Position numbers and translations under genes: made by a program. Shown in pieces: positions 33,652 to 42,882 of a stretch of DNA of 64,000 nt; within the stretch, counting starts at the first letter, position 1, and each line of letters opens with the position of its first letter. The notes beneath the pieces are model-generated. The model made no database searches, was not told the DNA's origin, and saw only the letters and a list, made by a program, of their open reading frames with translations. The stretch comes from Hymenobacter busanensis (GTDB lineage Bacteria; Bacteroidota; Bacteroidia; Cytophagales; Hymenobacteraceae). The DNA lies in assembly GCF_008727865.1 (NCBI RefSeq), contig NZ_VTWU01000003.1, positions 310,001-374,000 on the forward strand, in the 5' to 3' direction.

Positions 33652-34832
33652 TGCTCGGTTGCGGCTAGCAAAGGCGTTTCACCTGCTGCTTCACTTTCGG
33701 AAGAAACCGGCGCTTTCCAGCGCCGGTTTTTTAGCTTCAGAAAAGGGTGTTCGAGGTAATGGTAGCTCAGCCAAGCCAGGGCGGCGCTCAGCGGCAACGA
33801 CAGCGCCGTGAGCAAGAGCACCGTGCTCAGGGAATGATGAAAGCCCAGCCGGTCGAGACTGAAGCCAACCAGCATGCTGGCAATGGGGTGGAGGCAGTAG
33901 AGGCCGTAGGTGAAGGTGCCCCAGTACGTAAGCCAACGGATGCGGCCAACTTTCACGATGGACCGCGGAGCGTAGTTCTGCTCGAGAATGACGAAGGCGA
34001 AAAACAGTGCCCGAAACAACCGCTGGCAGGTGATGTTGAACGCGTCGGTGCCCCATTCTTTCTGCAAAACCAGCAGCGCGGCCCCGCCCGCGTACCCTAC
34101 TACAATGGCCCACAGCGGCCACCGCCCAACCCAGTGGCAGAAGGCCGGGTAGCGAAAGCACACCCACCCAACCGCACCACCCACGGCCAAGTCGCCGATG
34201 ACGGAGAACGTATGGCTGTATAGCATGGCATCGTAGTGCACATGGGTGTAGCGAAACCACAGCGAAAAGCCGATGACCAGCAGAAACGCGCCGGGGCGCC
34301 ACCACCGAAACAGCCCCGCCAGCAGCAGCGGCCACAACAGGTAAAACTGCTCTTCTACCGACACCGACCAAAGCACCGCCAAGTTGAAAGCGCTAGGTGG
34401 CAGGTCGTGGTGGCGGAAGAGGTCGAGGTTGGCCAGAAACGCGACGAACAAGCGCGGGTCGGCGGTTTCGTGCCACGGCGCGTGGGCCAGGTGCATCCAG
34501 AAGGGAACGATGACAAACCCAAAAACCACGCTTGCGAAGTATAGCGGCCAGATGCGCAGTACCCGCCGCAGGTAAAACGCCGGGGTATTGATGCGGCCGG
34601 TGGTGTGCTCTTCGTGCAGCAGCAAATACGTGATGAGGAAACCCGACAGCACGAAAAAAAAGTTGACACCCTCGGCCCCGTGCCCCAGCAGGCTGAGCCC
34701 ATAGCGGTACACCGGCGCATCGTGGGAAGTCCACATGAACGCGTAGAGGAATAGGGTATGGAAGAAGAATACACCCAAGCAGGCGAGAGTTCGGAGGCCG
34801 TCGAGGTTGGGGAAGTAAACAGAGCGCGACAT
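33648..34832 (-). CDS. Acyltransferase family 3 (OafA-like) membrane protein
   Basis: A 394-residue inner-membrane protein with about ten helices. The head FPNLDGLRTLACLGVFFFHT is the standard start of acyltransferase 3 proteins, with the catalytic His, and RRVLRIWPLYFASV carries the second conserved Arg-containing motif. Such enzymes O-acetylate surface sugars or lipids. No polysaccharide cluster is adjacent, so its acceptor is unknown. It converges on rimO with a short overlap of the two stop codons. Confidence 0.9.
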   Translation of the reverse strand: MSRSVYFPNLDGLRTLACLGVFFFHTLFLYAFMWTSHDAPVYRYGLSLLGHGAEGVNFFFVLSGFLITYLLLHEEHTTGRINTPAFYLRRVLRIWPLYFASVVFGFVIVPFWMHLAHAPWHETADPRLFVAFLANLDLFRHHDLPPSAFNLAVLWSVSVEEQFYLLWPLLLAGLFRWWRPGAFLLVIGFSLWFRYTHVHYDAMLYSHTFSVIGDLAVGGAVGWVCFRYPAFCHWVGRWPLWAIVVGYAGGAALLVLQKEWGTDAFNITCQRLFRALFFAFVILEQNYAPRSIVKVGRIRWLTYWGTFTYGLYCLHPIASMLVGFSLDRLGFHHSLSTVLLLTALSLPLSAALAWLSYHYLEHPFLKLKNRRWKAPVSSESEAAGETPLLAATEH

Positions 34833-35160
34833 TGTGCATTACTATCTGTGTATGGCTAAATGTATATTTTTTATTGAAAGATTAAAATAATTTTAATGTG
34901 CTTAAGCGTCCAAACAGGCCCTGCCCTTATTGTGCAAGTCAAACCCTAAACTTGCCGGAGTGCGGCAGGAAAAGACGGAGCAAGTGCGCGCCCAGCGCTA
35001 GGCGGCAATTAGGAAAAGGCGCCGATAGGCCGGTCACTACCCCGGTGCTGTAAACTTGTGCCGGCGTTTCGGGTTTGGTTGGGAATTCGGGCTGCTGCCG
35101 GCTGCGTCGTCGCTCCGCTTTTTTTGCAAACCTTGCAGCCCCAACGTTTCCTCCCCGCCC
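34833..35160. other. Divergent intergenic region, AT-rich on the acyltransferase side
   Basis: About 34845-34910 is strongly AT-rich (runs of A and T), unlike the GC-rich surroundings, and probably holds the acyltransferase promoter. The half next to bshC is GC-rich; no coding frame or exact promoter consensus was found. Confidence 0.5.
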
Positions 35161-36741
35161 ATGCCCGCTCGTTGTATACCCTACGGTACCACCGGTTCGT
35201 TTAGCGCATTCCTGCTCGATTACCTGGCTCAAAAACCCGAGCTGCAAGCCTTCTACCACCGGTTTCCGACGCTGGAAGCCTTTGCCGAGCAGCTGCAGGA
35301 AAAGCAGGCCGCCTATTCCCCCGAAGCCCGGCAACGACTCGTCGACACGCTGAAACGCCAGTACGCTGGTCTGGCCGATGTGCCCGCACCCGTGGCCGCC
35401 AACATTGACCTGCTGGCCAAGGATACCACTTTCACCATCACCACCGGGCACCAGCTGAACTTGTTTACCGGCCCGCTGTACTTCGTCTACAAGATTGCCA
35501 CGGCCCTCAAGCTGTGTCGGCAGTTGAAGGAAGCCTACCCGCAGTACGATTTCGTGCCGCTGTATTGGATGGCCAGCGAAGACCACGACTTCGCCGAAAT
35601 CAACCACTTCCACCTCTTCGGTAAGCGCCACGAGTGGCAGGCCGAAGGGGTGGGCGGCCCCGTGGGCCGCTTGCCGCTTGCTGGCCTGGCCGAGCAGGTG
35701 CTCAGCCAGTTGCCCGCCGATTTGCCGGCCGGTTTCCGCGAAGCCTACGAGCAAAGCACCACCCTGGGCGAAGCCACCCGCCGCCTCACCACGGCCCTGT
35801 TCGGCCAGTACGGCTTGGTGAGCCTCGAACCCGACGACGCCGAGCTGAAAAAGGCCTTAGTGCCGGTGCTTACCCAGGAACTGCAAAGCCAGCCCGCCTA
35901 CCACGCCGTGCAGCAGGCCAATGCGCAGCTAGAAGCCGCCGGCTACAAGCCGCAGGTGTACACGCGGCCGCTGAACCTGTTTTACCTCGCTGCCGACAGC
36001 CGCCGCGAACGGCTGGAAATGGAAGGCGGCCACGTGGTGGTGCGCAACACCGACCTGCGCTGGACTACCGCCGAAGCCATAGCTCAGGCCGAAGCCCAGC
36101 CCGAGAATTTCAGCCCGAACGTGGTGCTGCGGCCCCTCTACCAGGAGCTGGTGCTGCCTAACCTGTGCTACATCGGTGGCGGGGCCGAGGTGGCCTACTG
36201 GTTTCAGCTAAAGGGCGTGTTCGACCACTACCACGTGCCCATGCCGCTGGTGCTGCTGCGCAACTCGGCGCTGTACGTGGGCCGCACCCACACCGGCAAG
36301 CTGCGCAAGCTGGGCCTCACCGTCGACGAGCTGTTCCGGCCGTTGCCCGAGCTAAAAAAGCAGGTGGCCGCCACGCTGGGGCAGGAAGACGTGAGCCTGG
36401 CCGAGCAGCAGCAGCAGCTGGCCGCCGCGTTTGCGCAGGTAACCGAGCTGGCCCAACGCCTCGACCCGACCTTGGTGAAAACGGTAGCCGCCGAGCAGCA
36501 GAAAATCAGCGGCATTGTGAGCGGGCTGGAAAAGCGCCTGAGCAAAGCCGCCGAAGCCAAGCACGAAACGGCCTACAGTCAGCTGACGGGCCTCAAAGAC
36601 AAGCTCTTTCCCGACGGCGGCCTGCAGGAACGCACCGACAACGTGCTCAGCATCCTGATCAACAACCCCGCTTTCATCGATCAGCTGATAGAGGCTTTCG
36701 ACCCGCTGGCGCTGCAATTCACCATCATCGAAGAAGAGTAG
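35161..36741 (+). CDS. bshC: Bacillithiol biosynthesis cysteine-adding enzyme BshC
   Basis: A 526-residue enzyme taken to add cysteine to glucosaminyl-malate in the last step of bacillithiol synthesis. Family marks are [20 protein letters not shown] near residue 95, [35 protein letters not shown] and a long coiled coil (residues about 400-480, with [18 protein letters not shown]). ATG at 35161 ([15 protein letters not shown]) fits the family. BshA and BshB are not in the window. The folate cyclo-ligase gene follows 4 bases after the stop. Confidence 0.95.
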   Translation: MPARCIPYGTTGSFSAFLLDYLAQKPELQAFYHRFPTLEAFAEQLQEKQAAYSPEARQRLVDTLKRQYAGLADVPAPVAANIDLLAKDTTFTITTGHQLNLFTGPLYFVYKIATALKLCRQLKEAYPQYDFVPLYWMASEDHDFAEINHFHLFGKRHEWQAEGVGGPVGRLPLAGLAEQVLSQLPADLPAGFREAYEQSTTLGEATRRLTTALFGQYGLVSLEPDDAELKKALVPVLTQELQSQPAYHAVQQANAQLEAAGYKPQVYTRPLNLFYLAADSRRERLEMEGGHVVVRNTDLRWTTAEAIAQAEAQPENFSPNVVLRPLYQELVLPNLCYIGGGAEVAYWFQLKGVFDHYHVPMPLVLLRNSALYVGRTHTGKLRKLGLTVDELFRPLPELKKQVAATLGQEDVSLAEQQQQLAAAFAQVTELAQRLDPTLVKTVAAEQQKISGIVSGLEKRLSKAAEAKHETAYSQLTGLKDKLFPDGGLQERTDNVLSILINNPAFIDQLIEAFDPLALQFTIIEEE

Positions 36742-36745
36742 CGCC

Positions 36746-37336
36746 GTGCTGAAAGCCGACCTGCGCCGCGCCATGCTGGGTTGCCGCCGGGCCTTGCCGG
36801 CGGCCGAGCTGGCCGCGCGCAGTGCCCAGGTGGCCGACCAGTTCTTCCGCGCATTTGAGGTGGCCGCGTGGCGTGCGGTGCACGTGTTTCTGCCCATTCT
36901 GCGGCAGCACGAGCTGGATACCTGGCTGATCATCCGGCGACTGTGGGCCGAGTATCCCGCCCTGCGCGTGGTGGTGCCCGTGACGCAGCCCAATGGCCGC
37001 TTGAGCCACCAACTGCTAACGCCCGACACGGCGTTGGTTGAAAACGCCTGGGGAATACCCGAGCCCGTAGAGGCACCGGAAGTGGACCCAGTTGAACTTG
37101 ATGCTGTGCTGGTGCCGCTGCTCGCGTTTGACGAGCAGGGCCAGCGCGTGGGCTACGGCAAAGGCTTCTACGACCGGTTTCTGCTCGATTGCCGCCCCGA
37201 TGCCCTGCGCATTGGCCTGAGCCTGGAGCCGCCCGTGCCGCGCATTGCCGATGCCTGGCCGGGCGACGTACGCCTGCACGCCTGCGTAACGCCGACGGAC
37301 GTGTGGCGCTTCGCGGGAGCCGATATGCCGCAGTAG
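36746..37336 (+). CDS. 5-formyltetrahydrofolate cyclo-ligase
   Basis: A 196-residue enzyme that converts 5-formyl-THF to 5,10-methenyl-THF with ATP. It shows [17 protein letters not shown] at the start, [16 protein letters not shown], the substrate loop [20 protein letters not shown] and the closing VCxTPTD-like [11 protein letters not shown] at 36746 is the start; it lies 4 bases after bshC, so the two genes form one unit. Confidence 0.94.
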   Translation: MLKADLRRAMLGCRRALPAAELAARSAQVADQFFRAFEVAAWRAVHVFLPILRQHELDTWLIIRRLWAEYPALRVVVPVTQPNGRLSHQLLTPDTALVENAWGIPEPVEAPEVDPVELDAVLVPLLAFDEQGQRVGYGKGFYDRFLLDCRPDALRIGLSLEPPVPRIADAWPGDVRLHACVTPTDVWRFAGADMPQ

Positions 37337-37414
37337 AAAAACCGCGCAATAAGGTCCAGGTTGGTGCCGTTGGTTGAAGTAGAGTGCATTTCCACCTTCA
37401 ACCACCATTGCATC

Positions 37415-37924
37415 ATGGCCGAAATTCAAGCCGCTGCCGCCCCGAGCCGCAGCAACAAGCCCCGCGCAAAGAAGCACGCTTTTCGCCTCGACATGACGCC
37501 GATGGTGGACCTGGCGTTTCTCCTGCTCACGTTCTTCATGCTCACAACTACTTTCGCCAAACCCGCGGCCATGCAGCTGACCATGCCCGCCAACGGCGAC
37601 CCCACCAGTACGCCCGCCAGCAAGTCGCTGACGCTGATTCTGGGGAAGAACAACCAGGTTTTTTACTTCGAAGGCCTGAACGAGGACGCCAACCCCGCCC
37701 ACTTGCGCACCACTGGGTTTGGTGCTGCCGGCCTGCGCCAAGTGCTGCTCCGCCAGCTGCAGCGCCAGCCCTTAACTACCGTGCTTATCAAAGCCAGCGA
37801 CGAGGCCTCCTACCAAAACCTGGTGGACGCCCTCGATGAAATGACCATCACCGGGCAGAAGAAATACGCCTTGGTAGACCTCGACGGTGCCGACCGGGCC
37901 TTGCTGCAGAAGCAAGTGATGTAG
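37415..37924 (+). CDS. ExbD/TolR-family biopolymer transport protein
   Basis: A 169-residue protein with a short basic cytosolic head, one membrane helix containing the proton-path Asp (LDMTPMVDLAFLLLTFFMLT), and a periplasmic domain. ATG at 37415 (MAEIQAAAAPS) places the helix at the normal distance. It would pair with an ExbB-type protein, but none is nearby, so it is an orphan in this window. The region upstream has a longer open frame that is not homologous. Confidence 0.9.
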   Translation: MAEIQAAAAPSRSNKPRAKKHAFRLDMTPMVDLAFLLLTFFMLTTTFAKPAAMQLTMPANGDPTSTPASKSLTLILGKNNQVFYFEGLNEDANPAHLRTTGFGAAGLRQVLLRQLQRQPLTTVLIKASDEASYQNLVDALDEMTITGQKKYALVDLDGADRALLQKQVM

Positions 37925-37949
37925 CTCTATTATAAAGCGCCGTTCAAGT

Positions 37950-38504
37950 CTACCGCTCCGCCACTTCCGTAATGCGCGACTGACCCCAGGGGGCAATGTT
38001 CACCCGCACCAGCAGCGGGCGGCTGCCGGTTCGGCGCTCCAGGCGGGCTCCGGTGCCTTCGGGCACATAGTAGCGCTCCAGACCATACCGAATGCGCAAG
38101 GCCGTGCGCCAGTTGCTTTGCACCCAGCCGCGCAGCACCGCATGGCTGGCGGGGATATGGGGCGGGTTTTCGGGGTAGATGGCCACGGCCGCGTAGCTGC
38201 CATCGGGCGTGGGCCGAAGCTCTACGTACACGGGCTGGTGCACACGCGGCGGCTGGGCGCCGCGCCACTGCTTCACGTCGAGCTGGCTGATGGTGAAGTT
38301 GAGCACCACGTAGTCGCCGTAGAGCAAGTCGCGCGGGTCGACGGGCATGGTGCGCAGGGCGATGGTGCGGCCGAAGTGGCCTACCGCGTAGCCCGCCACG
38401 GCCACCAGCAGCAGAAACGCCACCTGAGCGGCTACGGCCAGCTGCAGCCCACGCCGGTGGGGCTTGGGCAAAAGAGGCGTGCGCGGGTCGAAAAAGCCAG
38501 GCAT
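37950..38504 (-). CDS. GDYXXLXY-motif membrane protein
   Basis: A 184-residue protein with one N-terminal membrane helix (residues about 22-44) and a periplasmic domain carrying LLYGDYVVLNFTIS, the motif that names the GDYXXLXY family. Its gene overlaps the DUF2157 gene stop by 1 base (TAATG), the usual pairing for both families. The joint function is unknown, perhaps membrane stress handling. Confidence 0.88.
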   Translation of the reverse strand: MPGFFDPRTPLLPKPHRRGLQLAVAAQVAFLLLVAVAGYAVGHFGRTIALRTMPVDPRDLLYGDYVVLNFTISQLDVKQWRGAQPPRVHQPVYVELRPTPDGSYAAVAIYPENPPHIPASHAVLRGWVQSNWRTALRIRYGLERYYVPEGTGARLERRTGSRPLLVRVNIAPWGQSRITEVAER

Positions 38505-39718
38505 TAGCGTTGGTCAGAAGGTGGAAGGGTGCGCACGGCCCGGCGGCGCAGGTACCAGCTCAGGCCCAGCAGCAGCACGCCGCCGAGCAGGAAAAACAAC
38601 GACTTGTCGAGAAATTCCCAGGTCAGCTTGAAGTAGGCTACCATCGTGGTCAGCACAAACAAAGCCGTGCCCAGATTAATACGGTCGGCCGACTGCTCGT
38701 AGTTGCCGCGCCAGAGCACCGCGCCGGAGTAGGCGTAGAGCACCACCAGCGCCGCAATGGCCAAGGGCAGGCCGCCGGGAAAGTAGAAGCCCGGCAGCAG
38801 CAGCAGCCAGTCGGTGGCGCTGCTGAAGTGGCCACGGGCGCGCTTGCCCGCCACCGACAATCCGAATACCAGCAGCAACGCACCAAGGTAGGCCGCCAAA
38901 TGTGGGCGGAGCATGTCGGTATAACTGCCGGCCTCGCCGAACATGGCCAGCCCCAGCATGAACAGGAAGCCTGCTACCAGCGGTGGGGCCTGCAGCGCGC
39001 GGGCCGCCGGGCGGTTGGGTTGCCAGTCGCCGGCGGCGTACACCAGCATGGCAGGCACAAAGAACCACGTGATTTTGATGTGCAGGTAGCCGATGAGCAG
39101 CCCCGCTTGCCAGAGCAGCCCGCAGGCCAGCACTGCGCCACACAGCGAATCGGGCCGGCGCCACCAGTAATAGCCCAGGCCGGCGGCGGTAAGTACCAAG
39201 GTGGCGTAGCTGTAGGTGCTCAGCTCGGCATAGCTGTAGCCTTGTGCCAGCGCGCCAATGGCCACCGCAAGCAGCAGCAGAAAGCGGCTGCGGTACAGGT
39301 AAGTGAGCAGCACGCCGGCTACCACCCACGCCAGCAGGCCCGTCACGTCGTAGCCCACGAGCTGGTACATCTGGCTGGTGAGAACAATACCCGCTCCGAA
39401 GAGAATCAGCCCCAGGCCTGCCAGCCCGGTGCCCAGGCTGCGTTGCCCGTGCCGCAGGAAATACTCGCTGGCCGCGTAGGCCGCTACCAATGCCCCAATG
39501 AGCACTGCCAGCCGCAGCCACTCCGGCAGGGCCTGCCAGTTGGCCGCAATCAGGCTGAGTGCGCTTAGGCCCACCAGCAGGCTGCCCAGCAGCGGCAGCA
39601 GGCCAATGGCGCGCGGCTGCTCGGGATATAGTGCCCGCAGCTGCTGTAGTTGCTCGGCGCTGATGATGCCCTGCTCGACCCAGCCAGGGCCTTCGGTTTC
39701 GAGGAATTTCTGGCTCAT
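38504..39718 (-). CDS. DUF2157 multi-pass membrane protein
   Basis: A 404-residue protein. The head WVEQGIISAEQLQQLRALYP is the DUF2157 cytosolic domain; the rest is about 11-12 hydrophobic helices. ATG at 39718 (MSQKFLETEGPG) was chosen as the first in the homologous region. It is translationally coupled to the GDYXXLXY gene downstream. The function is unknown; the constant pairing suggests a shared inner-membrane complex. Confidence 0.88.
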   Translation of the reverse strand: MSQKFLETEGPGWVEQGIISAEQLQQLRALYPEQPRAIGLLPLLGSLLVGLSALSLIAANWQALPEWLRLAVLIGALVAAYAASEYFLRHGQRSLGTGLAGLGLILFGAGIVLTSQMYQLVGYDVTGLLAWVVAGVLLTYLYRSRFLLLLAVAIGALAQGYSYAELSTYSYATLVLTAAGLGYYWWRRPDSLCGAVLACGLLWQAGLLIGYLHIKITWFFVPAMLVYAAGDWQPNRPAARALQAPPLVAGFLFMLGLAMFGEAGSYTDMLRPHLAAYLGALLLVFGLSVAGKRARGHFSSATDWLLLLPGFYFPGGLPLAIAALVVLYAYSGAVLWRGNYEQSADRINLGTALFVLTTMVAYFKLTWEFLDKSLFFLLGGVLLLGLSWYLRRRAVRTLPPSDQR

Positions 39719-39764
39719 AATGCTCCCCCAACTTACGCTGAAAGGAAGGATGATGGACACAAAA

Positions 39765-39801
39765 GCCGCCTTGCCGAGCTGGGGCAGCTTGGCAAGGCGG
39801 C
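39765..39801 (-). terminator. Terminator of mnmD
   Basis: A 16-bp stem gccgccttgccgagct / agcttggcaaggcggc (one G-T pair) with a 5-base loop; on the minus strand cttttgtg follows. It lies 63 bases after the mnmD stop and before DUF2157. Confidence 0.85.
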
Positions 39802-39864
39802 TCGTGCGGCACGCACTTCGGGCCTAGGTGCGCCGAAAAGCAGCAGGCGCTTCTTCGCCTAAAA

Positions 39865-40542
39865 TCACCGCTTCCACGCGCGCGTCATTTCGCGCTTGCC
39901 CTGCGGGCCGGGCAACGACTCCACCACCCAGCCGGCGGCTTTCAGACTGCGCTTGAACGAGCCTTTAGCGCAGTAGCTCACCAGGCAGCCGCCGTGCGCC
40001 GCTGCTTCGTAGAGCTGCCGGAACACGTCGTCGGTCCACATGTCGGGCTGCTTCTCGGGGGCGAAAGCGTCGAAGTAAATAACCTGGTAAGTGTCTTCGC
40101 ACAGCGACATATTCTGCAGCGCGCCCGACATTTTGTGCAGCGCAAACTGCGGCGTGAGGGCCACGGGCACGCCCCAGTTTGCCGTGTGCAGTTGCTGGTA
40201 GCAGTCGAGCAGCTCGGGGCAGGCGATGTAGCGCTCGGCCCCGAGCTGCGCAATTACGCCCGCCGACAGCGGGTGCTTTTCGATGGTGTCGTAGAAAATA
40301 GGTTGCTCCGCCGTCAGGCTGCGTTGCAGCGTCAGCAGCGCGTTCAGGCCCGTACCAAACCCAACCTCCAACACCCACAGCGGCGTTGAAGTAGCCTCAG
40401 TCAGGGCGGGCTCCAGCCCCGCATTCAGGTACACGTGCTGGGCTTCCTGCACCGCGCCGTGGGTGGAGTGGTAGTGCTCGTCGAGGGCCGGGACGTAGAG
40501 CGTGCTCGAGCCATCGGCGGTAGTGCGGACTTCAACTTTCAT
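39865..40542 (-). CDS. mnmD: tRNA 5-methylaminomethyl-2-thiouridine-34 methyltransferase MnmD
   Basis: A 225-residue SAM-dependent methyltransferase equal to the N-terminal domain of MnmC, which makes the last methylation of wobble uridine 34. Marks are DEHYHSTHGAVQEAQHVYL, the SAM motif LEVGFGTGLNALLTL, YFDAFAPEKQPDMWTDDVF with the catalytic Asp, and YCAKGSFKRSLKAAGW. The oxidase half of MnmC is absent, as usual in this phylum. Confidence 0.93.
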   Translation of the reverse strand: MKVEVRTTADGSSTLYVPALDEHYHSTHGAVQEAQHVYLNAGLEPALTEATSTPLWVLEVGFGTGLNALLTLQRSLTAEQPIFYDTIEKHPLSAGVIAQLGAERYIACPELLDCYQQLHTANWGVPVALTPQFALHKMSGALQNMSLCEDTYQVIYFDAFAPEKQPDMWTDDVFRQLYEAAAHGGCLVSYCAKGSFKRSLKAAGWVVESLPGPQGKREMTRAWKR

Positions 40543-40684
40543 AGCTTAACGGTGGGTTGGGTTGTGGTGGGGAAACGAACGGGGAGCGTACAAATGGGCT
40601 TATTGAGCGGCAGATGCGTAGTTGCGTACGAATAGACCGAACCCAGTACCTGCAACCTACTACTCAGCGCGCAATTTCTTGCCC

Positions 40685-41119
40685 ATGGCTCGTATAAAAG
40701 TAACGCTGCCCGAAGCGTTTTCCATTACCATCGAACTGCCCGTACGCATTACCGACCTCAACTACGGCGCCCACCTCGGCAACGACGCCCTGGTGAGCGT
40801 GTTGCACGAGGCCCGGGTGCAGTTTCTGCGCCAGATGCAGCTCACCGAATTCGACCCCGCCACCAAGCAGGGCCTCATCATGGCCGATTTGGCCGTCGAA
40901 TACAAAGGCGAGGGGTTCTACGGCGACGTGCTGCGCATTCACATGGCTGCCACCGACCTCCACAAATACGGCTTCGATGTGGTGTACCACGTGCAAACCA
41001 CCGCCGGCCGCGACATTGCCCGTGCCAAAACCGGCATGCTTTGCTTCGACTACAACACGCGCAAGCTGGCCCCCCTGCCCGCCGACGCTGCGCAGCGCCT
41101 TGCGGCACCAGTTGAGTGA
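40685..41119 (+). CDS. Hotdog-fold thioesterase family protein
   Basis: A 144-residue hotdog-fold protein of the 4HBT/YbgC type. VRITDLNYGAHLGNDALVS holds the catalytic Asp and the conserved helix start. DLAVEYKGEGFYGDVLRI is the central strand. It probably hydrolyses acyl-CoA or acyl-ACP; substrate unknown. ATG at 40685 was chosen because family homology starts there; a longer open frame exists upstream. Confidence 0.87.
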   Translation: MARIKVTLPEAFSITIELPVRITDLNYGAHLGNDALVSVLHEARVQFLRQMQLTEFDPATKQGLIMADLAVEYKGEGFYGDVLRIHMAATDLHKYGFDVVYHVQTTAGRDIARAKTGMLCFDYNTRKLAPLPADAAQRLAAPVE

Positions 41120-41241
41120 GAAGACTGCCGGTTACGGGCTCGGGCAACGAAACCTATGGCGTAAAATTCATACAAAAAACACAATAAATGTATTGATATG
41201 AAGTACATAATCGACGAATTTTACCATTATGCCTTTATGCT

Positions 41242-41661
41242 ATGCCTGACGCTGCCGTTGTTCCTGCGCACGTATATTTTCGCAACGCCGTGGGGTGGGT
41301 GAGTGCGGAAGACGACGCCTATGTGCGCATGGCGTGGACGGGCATGGCCATGAGCAGCCGCGAACTGCGGGCCCTGTTTGAACAAGCTCTGAGCCTACTG
41401 AAGCAGCAGGGGTTGACCAAAATTCTGAGCGACCACCGCCTCATGCCCTCCATTGCACCGCTCGACCAGCAGTGGCTGGCGCAGGAATGGGTGCCGCGGG
41501 CCATGAGTGAGGCCGATTACGCCTGCTGCGCCGTGGTGCAGTCGCAAAACGTGTTCAACCGCTTGGGCACCGCGCAGGTGGTTATGCAGCTGACCACGCC
41601 GCTCGTGGTCAAGTATTTCGACGACCTGCCGGCCGCCGATGCGTGGCTGCGGCGGCAATAG
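41242..41661 (+). CDS. Uncharacterised protein, STAS/SpoIIAA-like fold suspected
   Basis: A 139-residue soluble protein I do not recognise by name. The pattern (YFRNAVGWVSAEDD, a helix FEQALSLLKQQGLTKILSD, then PLDQQWLAQEWVPRAMSEAD and a C-terminal KYFDDLPAADAWLRRQ) resembles the small SpoIIAA-like/STAS-related proteins common in Hymenobacter, which end in a helix of the form F.d...A..WL. No catalytic residues are evident. It is preceded by an AT-rich patch (41160-41240) that may be its promoter, and rlmN follows 55 bases after its stop. Confidence 0.7.
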   Translation: MPDAAVVPAHVYFRNAVGWVSAEDDAYVRMAWTGMAMSSRELRALFEQALSLLKQQGLTKILSDHRLMPSIAPLDQQWLAQEWVPRAMSEADYACCAVVQSQNVFNRLGTAQVVMQLTTPLVVKYFDDLPAADAWLRRQ

Positions 41662-41704
41662 GCCGGCCCAAGCCAGCGCGGGAACCTAAGCGGCTGTTTG
41701 GTTG

Positions 41705-41712
41705 TACCTTTG
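41705..41712 (+). promoter_or_regulatory. -7 promoter box at the rlmN start
   Basis: tacctttg matches TAnnTTTG and ends 4 bases before the ATG at 41717. Transcription 7 bases after the box would begin at or next to the start codon, implying a leaderless mRNA. Confidence 0.55.
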
Positions 41713-41716
41713 TGCT

Positions 41717-42802
41717 ATGATTACGCTGCCCGTTATTGCCACCACCGCCACCCGGCGCGACATTCGCAAACTCACCCTCGACGAACTCAAGACGTTCTTC
41801 GTGGAGCACGGCGAAAAGCCCTTCCGCGCCAAGCAGGTGATGGAATGGCTCTGGCGTAACGTGGCCACCAGCTTTGCCGAGATGAACAACCTCTCGCTGA
41901 GCACCCGCGAGCTGCTCGACGCGCACTTCAGCATCAACGCGGTGCAGATTCATACCCAGCAGCAAAGCTCGGACGGCACCATCAAGTACGCCTTCCGCCT
42001 GCACGACGGCCACCTTGTCGAGGGCGTGCTCATCCCGAAGGATGAGCGCATGACGGCCTGCATTTCCTCGCAGGTGGGCTGCTCGCTCACGTGTAAGTTC
42101 TGCGCCACCGGCTACATGGAGCGCAAGCGCAACCTCGACACGGCCGAAATCTTCGACCAGGTCGCCATCATCGCCCAGCAGGCGCAGGAGCACTTCGGCA
42201 CCCCGCTCACCAACATCGTGTACATGGGCATGGGCGAGCCGCTGCTGAATTACGCCAATGTGCTCAAGAGCGTGGAGCGCATCACCGACAACAAGGAAGG
42301 CTTGGGCATGGCCGCCCGCCGCCTCACCGTGAGCACCGCCGGCATCTCCAAGATGATCAAGAAGCTGGCCGACGACGGATTTAAGGCCAACCTGGCGCTG
42401 AGCCTGCACGCGCCCACCGACGAGAAGCGCAACACCATCATGCCCATCAACGAGTCGAACTCCTTGCCGGTGCTGAAGGAGGCGCTGCAGCACTACCACC
42501 AGGTAACGGGCCGCATGGTGACCTACGAGTACATCGTGTTCGACAATTTCAACGACTCGATTCAGGACGCCAAGGACCTACTGGAAATTACCAAGTGGAT
42601 TCCCTGCAAGGTCAACCTGATCGAGTACAATCCCATCGCGCCGGCCGCTTTCCTCAACGCCCAGGAAGACCGCCTCGTGCCCTTCATGAAGTACCTGGCC
42701 GACCGCGGCGTGCAGGTGAACGTGCGCCGCTCGCGCGGCAAAGACATCGACGCGGCCTGCGGGCAGCTGGCCACCAAGGAAGGTCAGCCGCAACCGGCGT
42801 AA
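41717..42802 (+). CDS. rlmN: 23S rRNA (adenine2503-C2)-methyltransferase RlmN
   Basis: A 361-residue radical-SAM methyltransferase acting on A2503 of 23S rRNA and A37 of some tRNAs. The cluster motif is CSLTCKFCATGYMERKRNL (Cys122, 126, 129). The methyl-carrying pair is Cys115 (TACISSQVG) and Cys348 (DAACGQLA); both are present, so it is RlmN and should be active. GMGEPLLNY and ALSLHAPTDEKR are also diagnostic. It is closed by a strong terminator. Confidence 0.96.
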   Translation: MITLPVIATTATRRDIRKLTLDELKTFFVEHGEKPFRAKQVMEWLWRNVATSFAEMNNLSLSTRELLDAHFSINAVQIHTQQQSSDGTIKYAFRLHDGHLVEGVLIPKDERMTACISSQVGCSLTCKFCATGYMERKRNLDTAEIFDQVAIIAQQAQEHFGTPLTNIVYMGMGEPLLNYANVLKSVERITDNKEGLGMAARRLTVSTAGISKMIKKLADDGFKANLALSLHAPTDEKRNTIMPINESNSLPVLKEALQHYHQVTGRMVTYEYIVFDNFNDSIQDAKDLLEITKWIPCKVNLIEYNPIAPAAFLNAQEDRLVPFMKYLADRGVQVNVRRSRGKDIDAACGQLATKEGQPQPA

Positions 42803-42826
42803 GCTAGCTTCGGCCGGAAAAGTAAG

Positions 42827-42865
42827 ACGGCCCGCCGTGCAGCAGTGCACGGCGGGCCGTTTCGG
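42827..42865. terminator. Terminator between rlmN and the convergent duplicated-domain gene
   Basis: A perfect 15-bp stem acggcccgccgtgca / tgcacggcgggccgt (42827-42841, 42846-42860) with loop gcag; a weak T tail follows on the plus strand. It lies between two convergent genes. Confidence 0.85.
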
Positions 42866-42882
42866 TTTGTGTTGGAGTAGGG

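Noticed and set aside
36746-37336. Horizontal transfer of the bshC-folate cyclo-ligase block
   Set aside because: Codon use and GC content look like the neighbours, and both genes are common in the phylum.
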